From Verrucomicrobiaceae bacterium (GTDB lineage: Bacteria > Verrucomicrobiota > Verrucomicrobiia > Verrucomicrobiales > Akkermansiaceae): 64,000 bases of DNA. Every line of letters starts with the position of its first letter. Positions within the stretch are counted from its first letter, which is position 1. Location of the stretch: the NCBI GenBank assembly GCA_027486655.1, contig JAIXOR010000078.1, forward strand, positions 62,001 to 126,000, given 5' to 3'. Made by a program: the position numbers and the translations under genes. Positions 26,588 through 35,994 of the stretch are shown here, one piece after another. The notes below the pieces were generated by a model. That model saw nothing but the letters and a program-made list of their open reading frames with translations. It had not been told where the DNA came from and did not search any database.

Positions 26588-27265
26588 TTAGGCGCGGCGG
26601 CGACGAAGGAGTCCAAGGGCACCCATAGCTCCAAGAAGAGCAGCGGAGGGCTCAGGGATCACAACAAGAGATGCAGTCTTCCAACCTGGGGTCACAGACG
26701 CATCAGTTCCAGTTGTGCGGATATCAGTCGCTGCGCTACCAACGAGCAAAGTTGTGTTTGCAGTGGTGATGGTATTGACGATCGGAGTGGGGGTCGGATC
26801 ATCAGTGGAAAGGAATTTGAATGCAGTCTTGAGGATCGCGAACTCCGTTGAGTTAGCATAGGTGGTGCCGTTACCAACGAAGACATACATAAATGCATCG
26901 TTGAAGCTTGATGCACCGACAGTTCCGACCGAGTTCCTCGAGAAGGTTCCGCGGTTTGCGGTAAGACCGGGAGCTGTGAACGTTCCGGTAGCCGAGGAAC
27001 CAAATCCGGTGAAAGCGGCGATAAGTGCTGTGGAGTCGGTCGTAGATTGGATCTGTGCGTCGGAGATCGTAAAGATACCGAAACCAACAATACCGGGGCC
27101 AGCAAAAGAAACGCTCGCGGAGTTCTGGAAGGCGACTCCTGCGGAGTTCGCGAATCCATTCGAAGTAGCTGCCGATCCAGTCTGCAATGTGTAGCTGGCT
27201 GCGCTACTGAGCATGACAGAAGCACCGAGAGACAACGTGATGCCTAAGATGGTTTTCATTTTCAT
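26588..27265 (-). CDS. PEP-CTERM exported protein
   Basis: 225 residues. An N-terminal signal peptide (MKMKTILGITLSLGASVMLS, then SAAS) precedes a Ser/Thr/Ala/Gly-rich beta domain. The last 24 residues carry the PEP-CTERM sorting signal: IPEP at 203-206, a hydrophobic helix (AALLGAMGALGLL), and the basic tail RRRRA. Such proteins are processed by an exosortase at the inner membrane and often end up in the extracellular matrix. No exosortase gene is in this window. Function of the domain is unknown. Confidence 0.85.
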   Translation of the reverse strand: MKMKTILGITLSLGASVMLSSAASYTLQTGSAATSNGFANSAGVAFQNSASVSFAGPGIVGFGIFTISDAQIQSTTDSTALIAAFTGFGSSATGTFTAPGLTANRGTFSRNSVGTVGASSFNDAFMYVFVGNGTTYANSTEFAILKTAFKFLSTDDPTPTPIVNTITTANTTLLVGSAATDIRTTGTDASVTPGWKTASLVVIPEPSAALLGAMGALGLLRRRRA

Positions 27266-27303
27266 TATATTTTATTTTCAGGTTTAGGTGAGACTATCAG
27301 AGA

Positions 27304-28299
27304 TTAGAGGCTGCTGTATGAAGAGGGCGTGGAAACCGAATATGACTTAATCCCACCTCTGTTGAAAACAAGAAATCCGTCTTCAACAGCATAAGAACCT
27401 GCCAAGTTTCCTTCCGAATCGAGCCATCCTTCAGTCCCGCCTCCATCATTGAAGTAAAAGCATGTGGTGTAACCACCGGTGGCGTTTGGCAGTAGGACAT
27501 TGTCGACAAGGGAGGCATCACCGTCGGACGACTGAGAGAGCGAATCCTTCAGGTTGGAAGAATCCAAAGTAAGTCCAACCGGAGCCACTGAGTTCAGGTA
27601 ATTATATCCTGCAACGAGAACACCGGAGGTTTTGACAGTCTTGACCTCGCCCGAGATTACAAGATCTTTATCGGCTCCAGCTACTCGCTGAACGTAAAAA
27701 CCATCGGGGTAAGACATTACTTTGTCAGCAGCGAGGTTACCATCCCCATCCAACCAACCTTCGGTACCACCGCCATCGTTGAAGTAGAACACCGTGTCGA
27801 AGCCGTTCGTCGCGTTGGGGATCAGGATCTTGTCTGCGGAAGTAGGATCTCCGTCGGCCGTCGGGGTAAGACCAACCGAGTTAGTGGCACCAAAGACACT
27901 GCTGACGGTTGCTGCCTTACGAAGGCTGTAGGTGGTCACACCAGGTGTCACAAAAGCAGTGATGTTGGAAGGCGTCGTGAGGACCGATCCAGACCACGCT
28001 GTCACTTCCTGCACAGTACCTTGACCTGAACCATCGTTGATTTCGAGGATGTAAGTCGCTCCTGCTGTCAGGAGAGTAGTGAAATTCACCTCTGTGTCGG
28101 TCACAGACGAGGCCGATTCGGCATCGATCACTCCAGCAGCAACAGTTGCATTATGAACAGTGAGACCAGCGAGCGTGAATTGATTGGCTTTGAGCGTCTG
28201 CGTCACATACCCCACCGGAGTGGTGTAAGCGGTTTCTGCGGCGGAAGCCAGGCCGCAGGCAGCGGCGGCGGCGAGGAAGGCGTAGGTGTATGGTTTCAT
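27304..28299 (-). CDS. TIGR02597-type secreted protein
   Basis: 331 residues from the ATG at 28299, which begins a signal peptide (MKPYTYAFLAAAAACGLASA); the frame reaches 28512 but that leader has no signal. The mature start TAYTTPVGYVTQTLKANQF is the hallmark of the TIGR02597 family, found mainly in Verrucomicrobia. Two internal segments repeat: VLLPNATGGYTTCFYFNDGG and ILIPNATNGFDTVFYFNDGG, each followed by GTEGWLD. Function unknown. It lies 38 bases upstream of the PEP-CTERM gene on the same strand and may be co-transcribed with it. Confidence 0.75.
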   Translation of the reverse strand: MKPYTYAFLAAAAACGLASAAETAYTTPVGYVTQTLKANQFTLAGLTVHNATVAAGVIDAESASSVTDTEVNFTTLLTAGATYILEINDGSGQGTVQEVTAWSGSVLTTPSNITAFVTPGVTTYSLRKAATVSSVFGATNSVGLTPTADGDPTSADKILIPNATNGFDTVFYFNDGGGTEGWLDGDGNLAADKVMSYPDGFYVQRVAGADKDLVISGEVKTVKTSGVLVAGYNYLNSVAPVGLTLDSSNLKDSLSQSSDGDASLVDNVLLPNATGGYTTCFYFNDGGGTEGWLDSEGNLAGSYAVEDGFLVFNRGGIKSYSVSTPSSYSSL

Positions 28300-28997
28300 G
28301 ACAAGCTTTGGGGGTTCAGGGTTTTGGTAGAGGTATTTGGTTAATCGAGGTTTCGGTTTGTCGTTATGGATCCGTCGAAAGGAAGGTGGTTGGTTCAGAA
28401 CCGGGCACAATACTTTCGCGGACTCATAGGTTTCGTGATGAGAAAACAGCGGGCGGGCCGGGTCGGCAAGGAAATTTTGCGAAATTTTGGAAATTTGTGT
28501 GCACGGTTGCACGGAGGTGGGAGCAGGGGCCTGGGTTGCGGTGCAAGCGATTGGTTACCAGTGTCATGGAAGCGTGTAAAAGAATGAATTGTGGCGAAAA
28601 TGACAGCATCCAGGTGGGTGAAATTGGTTAAGAAACCCGAATAGACAACCCGTTTCGGGGTGTCTTGCGGGCAGTTGGAGTGCCGAAAACGGGAATTTCG
28701 AAGACGGGAGGGGCTGTGTCCCATGATTTAGGGACAAGACAGGATTGCGGGAATGGTGCAGTCTAACGGCGTCGAGGGGAGAGGTCCCCGGTTTCAGCAT
28801 CATGACAAGCTTCGGAGGTCGCACGAGAGTGCGGCCTCTTTGCGTTTTGGGGGGGAGCAGGGAGCAGCGGATTTTCGTAGGCTTTCTGGTTTGAGGTTTC
28901 CGAGATCTGATCGAGACCCCGGCCTGGTTGACGGGTCTGGCAGCGGAACAGGCAATCGCGGATCGACTTGGCGGTGGGGCCGGGTCATGCTCGGGGC
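28300..28997. other. Long non-coding region with several hairpins
   Basis: About 700 bases between the divergent TIGR02597 gene and cvfB. Open frames here (for example 28308-28631 plus) have no recognisable content. On the plus strand I see a hairpin at about 28646-28666 (GACAACCCG/CGGGGTGTC, one mismatch), one at about 28712-28735 (TGTCCC/GGGACA), and a strong terminator-like hairpin at 28815-28838. No tRNA or known RNA family was recognised. Confidence 0.5.
28815..28848 (+). terminator. Terminator-like hairpin with no gene upstream
   Basis: Stem GAGGTCGCAC / GTGCGGCCTC (10 bp with one G-U pair) with a GAGA tetraloop, followed by TTTGCGTTTT. The T-rich side is on the plus strand, yet no plus-strand gene ends upstream within 2.5 kb, so it may end an unannotated RNA from the 28.3-28.8 kb region. 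Confidence 0.5.
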
Positions 28998-29840
28998 ATG
29001 GCGAAGATTGGCGAGTGTGCGGCGTTGAAGGTTCTGAGGGAGAAATCGTTCGGGCTGTATCTGGACGGCGGGGATCTGGGAGAGGTGTTGTTGCCACACA
29101 AGGAGGTGCCGAGGGACAATGTGATCGGCGGGTATCTGGAGGTGTTCGTGCATACGGATTCGGAGGATCGGCCGGTGGCGACGATGAAGAGGCCGAAGGC
29201 GCTGCCGGGTGGATTTGCGAAGATGCGTTGTGTGGCTGTGACGGGGGTGGGGGCCTTCGTGGATTGGGGGTTGGAGAAGGATCTGTTGGTTCCTTTCCGG
29301 GAGCAGGCCGCGCGGATGGATGTGGGGCGGAGCTACGTGGTCTTTGTGAAGGTGGACGAGGTCTCGGGGCGGATCGTGGGATCGACGAGGATCTCGAAGC
29401 ATCTGGACAAGGCGCCGCACGGATTGCGGGCGGGGGATGAGGTGGAGCTGGTGGTGTTTGCGAAAACGCAGTTGGGCTACAAGGCGATCGTGAACGGGGC
29501 TCACAGCGGGCTTTTGTATGCGGACTCCGTGTTTCAGGAATTGCAGCCCGGGGAGAGGGTGAAGGGCTACGTCTCCGGAGTGAGGGAGGATGGAAAGCTG
29601 GATCTGAGCCTGCACCCGACGGGCCGGGCCCGGGTGGAGAGTCTGGAAGACCGGATCATCGCGGAACTGAAAGCACGCGGCGGATACTGGGCGCTGGGCG
29701 ATCACAGCCCGGCGGAAGAGATCCATGACGAGCTGGGCGTGAGCAAACGGACCTTCAAACAGACCCTCGGGGCCTTGCTGAAGAAGGGGCGGATCCGGAT
29801 CGAGGAGCGGGGCATCCGCCTGGAGGCGGAGGAGGCTTGA
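28998..29840 (+). CDS. cvfB: CvfB-like S1 RNA-binding protein
   Basis: 280 residues from the ATG at 28998. The architecture matches CvfB/YitL: S1-type OB folds (residues about 5-60, 65-130 and 145-205; motifs SFGLYLDGGDLGEVLLP, VTGVGAFVDWGLEKDLLVP and GYKAIVNGAHSGLLYADSVF) and a C-terminal winged helix (about 220-280, EEIHDELGVSKRTFKQTLGA). CvfB influences virulence and stress genes in staphylococci; the role here is likely general RNA binding in the cytoplasm. It is a single gene with no close partner. Confidence 0.82.
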   Translation: MAKIGECAALKVLREKSFGLYLDGGDLGEVLLPHKEVPRDNVIGGYLEVFVHTDSEDRPVATMKRPKALPGGFAKMRCVAVTGVGAFVDWGLEKDLLVPFREQAARMDVGRSYVVFVKVDEVSGRIVGSTRISKHLDKAPHGLRAGDEVELVVFAKTQLGYKAIVNGAHSGLLYADSVFQELQPGERVKGYVSGVREDGKLDLSLHPTGRARVESLEDRIIAELKARGGYWALGDHSPAEEIHDELGVSKRTFKQTLGALLKKGRIRIEERGIRLEAEEA

Positions 29841-29928
29841 TCCGGCTCATCTTCCGAGTGAGCGATTCACTGCCATCAAGTCGCTGACCTTTTGTGCCTT
29901 TTCGTGGATTTGACTTCGAAAGACAGGA

Positions 29929-32241
29929 TCAGCGGTTGATGGGTGCCGTGGCAGGAAACTCGACCACGATGGGTTTTCCGGCGGTGGCCTTGAGTGTGCG
30001 GGTTTCCGAGCCGTAGCGGACGACGAGGGTGCCGGAGCGGTCCGGGGTGAGGGTGGCGCGGGTGGGTTTTGAGTGGCCCCAGAGGAGATCCACGGTGACG
30101 CCGCCGCGGGCGCGGAGACCTTTGACGCTGCCGGAGGGCCAGGCCGAGGGCAGGGCGGGGAGGAGGTGGATGAGGAAGCCTTGGTTTTCCCGGATGTGGG
30201 ACTGGAGGAGCATCTCGGCGATGCCGGAGGTGGCGCCGAAGTTGCCATCGATCTGGAAGGGCGGATGGGCGTCGAAGAGGTTTGGATAGAGTCCGGCCAT
30301 GCCTTTGGTGCGGCCGACGGGTTGGAGGAGGTTGGAGAGGATGAGGTAGGCGTGGTCGCCATCGAGGAAGCGGGCCCAGAGGTTGGTTTTCCAGCCCATG
30401 GACCAGCCGGTGGCGGCGTCTCCGCGGTGGATGAGGGACTGGCGTGCGGCCTTGAAGAGATCCGGCTGGCGCCAGGTGATGTCCGCGCCGGGATAGACGC
30501 CCCAGAGGTGGGAGACGTGGCGGTGTTGGTTCTTCGGATCGTCCTTGTCCTGCATCCACTCCTGGAGCTGGCCGTGTTTGCCGATTCGGTTAGGGGCGAT
30601 GCGGGGGATCAATCCGTCGAGTTTTCCGGCGAGTTCCGGATCGGTCCCGAGGATGCCTGCGGCTTCCGAAGTGGCGCGGAACAGCTCACGGATGATCTGG
30701 TGGTCCATGGTGGGGCCCATGACGAGGCCGCCCTGCTCGGGACTGTTGGACGGGCCGGAAACGAGTGCTTTCGTTTCCGGGTCCTCGACGAGGTATTCTG
30801 TAAAGAAGAGCGCGCAATCGCGGAGGATGGGCCATGATTTCCGGAGGAAGGCTTCGTCGCCGGTGAAGAGGTAGTGCTCCCAAAGGTGGAGGCTGAGCCA
30901 GGGGGCGCCGGTGATCCAGATGCCGTGGTTGGCGTGGTTGATGGGGGCGGTGCCGCGCCAGAGGTCGAAGTTGTGGTGAAGGGCCCAGCCGCGGGCGCCG
31001 TAGTGTTCGCGGGCAGTGATGGTCCCGGATTCGCGGAGCTCGGCGAGGCACTGGAAGAGCGCTTGATGGCACTCGGGCAGCCGGGTGACCTCGGCGGGCC
31101 AGTAGTTCATCTGGGTGTTGATGTTGCAGGTGTATTTCGAGTCCCAGGCGGGTTTGAGGGAATCGTTCCAAATGCCCTGGAGGTTGGCAGGCTGACCGCC
31201 ATCGCGAGAGGACCCGATGAGCAGATAGCGCCCGTATTGGAAGAGCAGGGCGGCGAGCTGCGGGTCCTTGCCGTTCCGGAAATCCGCAATGCGGCGGTCG
31301 GTGGGGAGATCGGCGGAAGGGGTGCGTCCGAGATCGAGGGAGACGCGGCGGAAGAGCTTGTGGTGATCCGCAAGGTGCTCGTGGCGCAGGGTGTCGTGAT
31401 TCTTTCCGGCGGAGCGGGCCAGGGTGGAGGTGGCGCGTTGGTCCGGGTCGGCACCCAGCTGTTTCCATGACTCCACATTGGTGGCGGCGGTGAGGCGGAT
31501 CTCGATGAAATCGGCCCCGGAGATTTCGATGGCGTCCGGTTTCTCCGTGAGGGTTCCTCCGCTGCGGGTGATGGCGGCGCGTGCCTGGAACGCGACCCCA
31601 TCCGCCTGGACGCGGCCGTTGAGAACGAGGGTGGCGGGTTGGGCAAGGACGAGGGCATGGTCCTTGTGGGGCGAAGTGAGGCGGATGCGTGCGCCGACCT
31701 TGCCGGGGCGGTCCGCGCGGATGCGGGTGACGATCAGGTTGGCCGGGTGCGACGCGAAGGTCTCGCGATGGTAGGTGACTCCTCCGGCGGACCAGGTGGT
31801 GGTGGCGGTGGCGGAGTCGAGATCGAGGCGGCGTTCGTAGCCCGTGGTTTCCGCAGCAGGGGATTCGATGATCAGATCACCGCAAGGCTGATAGGCGGTC
31901 TGGCGGAGGGGATCGCCCATGAATTCCTTCATGGCGAGATTCTCGGCATCCCTTTGTTTGCCGGCAAAAAGCAGGCGGCGGAGCTCCGGCAGAAACTTGA
32001 CGGCACCCGGTCTGGCGTAGGACCTCGGCTGACCGGTCCAGACGGTGTGTTCGTTGAACTGGATGCGCTCGGACGACACCCCGCCGAAGACCATGGCACC
32101 GAGGTGGCCGTTGCCCACGGGGAGGGCTTCCTCCCATTTCTTGGCGGGCTTGTCATAGCGGAGGATCCATCCTTCGTCGGACGCGTGCGCGCCGAGGGTC
32201 AAGACCGTGAGGAGAAGGGTGGAGAAAACGAGGCGGCTCAT
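29929..32241 (-). CDS. GH95 alpha-L-fucosidase
   Basis: 770 residues from the ATG at 32241 (a TTG at 32253 is possible). A signal peptide ([20 protein letters not shown]) sends it across the inner membrane. The N-terminal beta domain begins [20 protein letters not shown]. The (alpha/alpha)6 domain has [12 protein letters not shown], matching the asparagine pair of AfcA, SNSPEQGG as the likely acid, and [15 protein letters not shown] with the second catalytic Asp. Family members release 1,2-linked fucose (some act on galactose). It fits polysaccharide use by this bacterium. No sulfatase or transporter is adjacent. Confidence 0.85.
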   Translation of the reverse strand: MSRLVFSTLLLTVLTLGAHASDEGWILRYDKPAKKWEEALPVGNGHLGAMVFGGVSSERIQFNEHTVWTGQPRSYARPGAVKFLPELRRLLFAGKQRDAENLAMKEFMGDPLRQTAYQPCGDLIIESPAAETTGYERRLDLDSATATTTWSAGGVTYHRETFASHPANLIVTRIRADRPGKVGARIRLTSPHKDHALVLAQPATLVLNGRVQADGVAFQARAAITRSGGTLTEKPDAIEISGADFIEIRLTAATNVESWKQLGADPDQRATSTLARSAGKNHDTLRHEHLADHHKLFRRVSLDLGRTPSADLPTDRRIADFRNGKDPQLAALLFQYGRYLLIGSSRDGGQPANLQGIWNDSLKPAWDSKYTCNINTQMNYWPAEVTRLPECHQALFQCLAELRESGTITAREHYGARGWALHHNFDLWRGTAPINHANHGIWITGAPWLSLHLWEHYLFTGDEAFLRKSWPILRDCALFFTEYLVEDPETKALVSGPSNSPEQGGLVMGPTMDHQIIRELFRATSEAAGILGTDPELAGKLDGLIPRIAPNRIGKHGQLQEWMQDKDDPKNQHRHVSHLWGVYPGADITWRQPDLFKAARQSLIHRGDAATGWSMGWKTNLWARFLDGDHAYLILSNLLQPVGRTKGMAGLYPNLFDAHPPFQIDGNFGATSGIAEMLLQSHIRENQGFLIHLLPALPSAWPSGSVKGLRARGGVTVDLLWGHSKPTRATLTPDRSGTLVVRYGSETRTLKATAGKPIVVEFPATAPINR

Positions 32242-32298
32242 GCAGGTTCTCAACGCCCGGGATGGCCGGGGTCTTTCGCGGGGAACCTGGCGCAGAGG

Positions 32299-33753
32299 TC
32301 ACGTGGCCTCCGCCGAGTTCTCCGCAAGGGTCTCGACGAGGGCGGAGAAAACGTCCGGTTCAAGCGCGCGGTTGGGAGCACCTTTGAGGCAGGATCCAAA
32401 CCACTTGGCGAGCAGCGCGCGGCGTGGCCCGGGAAAGCTCCGGGTGAATCCCGTGCCGGCGCCGGCAAGGATCTCGACGTCCCTGCGGCCGTGGGCGCGG
32501 TTGAGGATTTTCTGATAGCGGACGAGCACGCCATCCAGCAGGACCCAGGGAAAATTCGGATTCGAGGGCGGGCCGACGATCAGGGACTTGTGGTCGCCTG
32601 CGGAGAGCTTCACGCCGCCGCGGAGGTCCAGGCTGAGATCCGGCAGGCTGCCTCCCTTGAACCAGGCCGCCGCCCCGCCGGTGAGGGCTCCGAGAACGGC
32701 ACCGGCACCGTGGGTGAGACCACCGGTGGCGGCGTCCACGGCCAACCCGGCAGCTCCGCCGGCGATGGTGGCTGCGGCGGCCAACTGGGTGCGACCGAGG
32801 CCCCACTTGGTCCAGGTTTCCGCGCTTTCCAGATCGATCCCGTGGTAGGCGGAGGGATCGGCATCCGCCTTGAGAAGGTGGTGGCGGTGAATCCCGAGGA
32901 GCCGTGCGAGGCACTTTTGTTCGAGCTCGGCGAGCTTGGCAAGGTAGCGGGCGGCGAGGGCTTCCGACTCGCGGGAGCGGCGCGACGGCAGGGCAAGGTC
33001 TTTTTCCGGGAGGGTGGAGGAAACCCGGAGCATGAGGGCATCCTCAAGAAACCCGAGGATGGCTTCGGCGGCCTCCTCGCGCCGGGTGTGCCACTCGGAT
33101 TCAACGAGGCGGATGGTCGCGGTGAGGGCGTCCCGGTGGGTTTCCTCGATTTCCAAAAGCGACTTCAGAAGCCGGAGCCGCTCGGGAAACCGGGCGCGGT
33201 GGGCATCGAAGCTGCGGGTGAGGTTGAAGGCACCGCCGAGACGGGATTTCCATGCCTCCTCGTCTCCGCCGGGGGCTCCTTCGCGGCGGTTCAGCAGGGC
33301 GAGCCGAGGCCGGCCGGTCCAGCGCAGGATCTCCATCTCGGCGAGGAAATCATCCCGCAGGGGCTTGGATGGATCCACCACATAGAGGACGCCAGCACCC
33401 TGGACGAGCGGTTCAAGGAGACGCTTCTCATCGCCGAACGAATCGCCGGGAGCACGGATGAATCGGCGGATCGCCTCAAGGTCCGGCGTGCCCTCGCCAT
33501 GAAGCCGCTGGATCTCACGCATGGCCTCGACCGGCTGGGAGAATCCCGGCGTGTCGATGAAACGCACGCACTCGCGGCCGCCGAAAACCACGCGGTGGGC
33601 CTGACAGCGCGTCGTTTCACCCGGGGTGGGGGACACGCGGATGAGCTCGTTGTCATCGATTTCCAACAAGGTCGCGAGCACGGCGGACTTGCCCATGTTC
33701 ACGCGCCCGACCACGGCGAAGGCGGGCACCGCGTCGCTGACGATGGCGTTCAT
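32299..33753 (-). CDS. Era-like GTPase with DUF3482-type C-terminus
   Basis: 484 residues. The P-loop is GRVNMGKSA at residues 16-24, the switch II motif DTPGF is near 67, and the specificity loop reads NRRE rather than NKxD. The second half, with glycine-rich TIAGGAAGLAVDAATGGLTH and AGAVLGALTGGAAAWFKGG, looks membrane-inserting and agrees with the GTPase/DUF3482 family. Its start overlaps the stop of the pseudokinase gene by 4 bases, so the two are probably made together. Cellular role unknown. Confidence 0.75.
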   Translation of the reverse strand: MNAIVSDAVPAFAVVGRVNMGKSAVLATLLEIDDNELIRVSPTPGETTRCQAHRVVFGGRECVRFIDTPGFSQPVEAMREIQRLHGEGTPDLEAIRRFIRAPGDSFGDEKRLLEPLVQGAGVLYVVDPSKPLRDDFLAEMEILRWTGRPRLALLNRREGAPGGDEEAWKSRLGGAFNLTRSFDAHRARFPERLRLLKSLLEIEETHRDALTATIRLVESEWHTRREEAAEAILGFLEDALMLRVSSTLPEKDLALPSRRSRESEALAARYLAKLAELEQKCLARLLGIHRHHLLKADADPSAYHGIDLESAETWTKWGLGRTQLAAAATIAGGAAGLAVDAATGGLTHGAGAVLGALTGGAAAWFKGGSLPDLSLDLRGGVKLSAGDHKSLIVGPPSNPNFPWVLLDGVLVRYQKILNRAHGRRDVEILAGAGTGFTRSFPGPRRALLAKWFGSCLKGAPNRALEPDVFSALVETLAENSAEAT

Positions 33754-35195
33754 GGCGCTTCGCGGATGGCGTTCATGTCCTTGAAGAGGATCTCCGGCCT
33801 TTGGTCGGTGTACTTGGCTTTCTTGACCATGCCGGTGGCGAGGATTTCCTTCTGCGTGAAGCGCTCCAACTGCGTCTTCACGGCCTCCGAGTCCTCCGGT
33901 TTTCCCTCGATGCCGACACGCAGCGCCCGTTTGTTCGAGGTGCCTGCGAAGAGGAGGTAAACGGTTTTCCGGGTGTTGGACACCTCAACGCCCCAGACGC
34001 GGCCGCGGACGGTGATTTCCGAGCCACCGTGGCTGTTGATCTTCTCAGTCTCGTCCCAGGGAATGACGCCGGAAGCGGCGGACGGTTTGGCTTCTTCCTT
34101 TTTCGGCTCCGCCTTGACCGCCGGAGACTTGCTGAGGCTCGCGGCAAGCTCGTTCGCCCGGGCAATGCGCTCGGCCTCGCTGGGAGCCGGCTTGGCCTCG
34201 GACGCTGGGGGAGTGGAGGGAAACGGCAACTCCTCCACCGCAGGGAGGGCCTCCGCAACTGGTGCATCCTCCGCCGCCGGTGCCGGAAGCGCCGGTTTTT
34301 CCGCATGCACGATGCCCGGCAGCATCAGCCGCCCCTGGCGCGCCTGATCGTAGAGAAGCCAAGCCACCGAGCCGACCGCACAAAGCATCGCCAGCACGGC
34401 CAGGCAGCGCCCGACGGGAAACGCGGACGACTTTCTGCCTGCAGAAAGCGGAATGCGCCGCGGCGGCATCGTTGCACGGCTCACCAAGCGGGGAGCGGGC
34501 ACCGGTGGCTCGCTACCGAGCGAAGCCGCCAGGGTCTCGCGGGCCTCGCGAAGGCTCGCGGAATCCGCGTGCTGCCGCAACCAGCGCAGCCATCCACCAA
34601 GCCCCCTGCCGGCCTGGTCGGGGACCGATTGGTTCGTCCAGCCCATCGCGGTCTCGACCATCGGGATGATGGACCTGAGGTCGCGGTTTCCATCCACCCC
34701 CAGCCATTTGAAGGGGGAAACCCAGAAGGTGAAGCCCCGCCCGGAGTCCGTCCGGCTGACAACCACCGAATGAAGGCCCGTTTCCACCCACACCGCCTCC
34801 TCGGCCAGCACCTGCGAGAGCAGTTCGGAGACCTCCAGCGCCTGGCTGATCAACAATGCGGCAGCCTCGGGCGGCATCGCCGCATCCCCCAGCACCGCGT
34901 CCAGCGGATCTCCCTCCACCCACTCGGTCGCGATGAAGGGCATGGCGTCTACCGGATCGCAGCCACCGCTGATGACCGCACGCAGCGCGGGGTGGGAAAG
35001 CGTGGAAAGCCGCTCGATGACGATGGCGAATGCGGACTGCTCCGCCTCGGTGAGCCCGCCACCGTCTGGCCCGTGAGGGAAAAATCGCCGCACCGCCACC
35101 TCCGCACCGGTCTCCGAGTCGATCGCATGGAAGACCACACCGGTCGCATCCTGCGCGACAAGGTCCTCGATCTGGAAACGGCGGATCATCCGCAC
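33750..35195 (-). CDS. Membrane-anchored pseudokinase-like protein
   Basis: 481 residues. The N-terminal 230 residues resemble a serine/threonine kinase fold (FQIEDLVAQDATGVVFHAID; EVAVRRF; FIATEWVEGDPLDAVL). The beta-3 lysine is Arg in AVRRF, the HRDLKPxN loop reads VETGLHSVVVS, and DFG reads WVSPF, so catalysis is unlikely. A transmembrane helix lies at about 268-286 (LAVLAMLCAVGSVAWLLY), then a Pro/Ala/Glu linker. The last 90 residues (SEITVRGRVWGVEVSNTRK, VYLLFAGTSNKRALRVGIEG) look like an OB-fold nucleic-acid-binding domain. It is coupled to the GTPase gene downstream. Confidence 0.65.
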   Translation of the reverse strand: MRMIRRFQIEDLVAQDATGVVFHAIDSETGAEVAVRRFFPHGPDGGGLTEAEQSAFAIVIERLSTLSHPALRAVISGGCDPVDAMPFIATEWVEGDPLDAVLGDAAMPPEAAALLISQALEVSELLSQVLAEEAVWVETGLHSVVVSRTDSGRGFTFWVSPFKWLGVDGNRDLRSIIPMVETAMGWTNQSVPDQAGRGLGGWLRWLRQHADSASLREARETLAASLGSEPPVPAPRLVSRATMPPRRIPLSAGRKSSAFPVGRCLAVLAMLCAVGSVAWLLYDQARQGRLMLPGIVHAEKPALPAPAAEDAPVAEALPAVEELPFPSTPPASEAKPAPSEAERIARANELAASLSKSPAVKAEPKKEEAKPSAASGVIPWDETEKINSHGGSEITVRGRVWGVEVSNTRKTVYLLFAGTSNKRALRVGIEGKPEDSEAVKTQLERFTQKEILATGMVKKAKYTDQRPEILFKDMNAIREAP

Positions 35196-35256
35196 CGGGT
35201 TACCACGAGGAATCGCCGATGGAAAGCCACTTGGAGCCCGCCGCGTGAAATCCGAT

Positions 35257-35949
35257 TCATGGCACCGCGAGCGGCCGGAACTCCACTTCGGGAAAACGCT
35301 CGGGCTGGTGGAAATCCGGAGTGCCTCCTCCCAGATCGGACGCCGTCACGAAACGCTGGGCGGGCGACTCCAGGATGAACGTGACGTTTGCTTTGGTCGC
35401 CTTGCCGAAGTCGAGCCGCGCCCGGAGCAGGTCCAGCGGCAGCGCCATCGCCGCCACCCACGAACCATCCGGAGCCATGTCCGCAAAAGTCGCCACCTCC
35501 GGCATCGCGATGTCCACCTCCTCGGCCCGCACCCGCGGCGCGGTGAACTCGCAGGACCACCACGCGCCGTTCGGTGAGAGGTTGAATTCGAAATACCGCC
35601 CGCTCACCGGGTCCGCCAGGAACAACTCCGCCACATCATGCTTCCACAACTCGCCTTGGAATCCCCCGGGCATCGCCTCCGGATGCAGACTCGCCGGACG
35701 CCGGTGGTGCGCGATGAACCACAGCCGCCGCGGATCGGCCACCAGGCAGTAACCGGGTGCCGGAACCAAGCTATCCCCGAACCAATCGCGGTCGATGCCA
35801 AGCAACGGCACGTCCAACGCCCCCCAGGTGAGCCAATCGCGGCTTTCAAAAACGATCATGCACGGAATTTGGAACGCGGGCGAAGCGACTGTCGAGCCAC
35901 GAAGCCCGCAGGCCAGGCCGGAGGATTCGAAAATTTCCGGGAAATTCAT
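35257..35949 (-). CDS. CBM9-like carbohydrate-binding protein
   Basis: 230 residues from 35949, or 200 from an ATG at 35859 (MIVFESRDWLTWG); neither has a good ribosome site. The pattern WKHDVAELFLADPVSGRYFE followed by FNLSPNGAWW is typical of family 9 carbohydrate-binding or DOMON-like modules, and the all-beta composition agrees. There is no signal peptide, so it may be cytoplasmic, which is unusual for this family. It lies 61 bases upstream of the pseudokinase on the same strand. Function beyond sugar binding is not known. Confidence 0.6.
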   Translation of the reverse strand: MNFPEIFESSGLACGLRGSTVASPAFQIPCMIVFESRDWLTWGALDVPLLGIDRDWFGDSLVPAPGYCLVADPRRLWFIAHHRRPASLHPEAMPGGFQGELWKHDVAELFLADPVSGRYFEFNLSPNGAWWSCEFTAPRVRAEEVDIAMPEVATFADMAPDGSWVAAMALPLDLLRARLDFGKATKANVTFILESPAQRFVTASDLGGGTPDFHQPERFPEVEFRPLAVP

Positions 35950-35994
35950 CGCATTCCGTGATCACGTGTGCTTATTTCGCGCCAGACCACCTCC

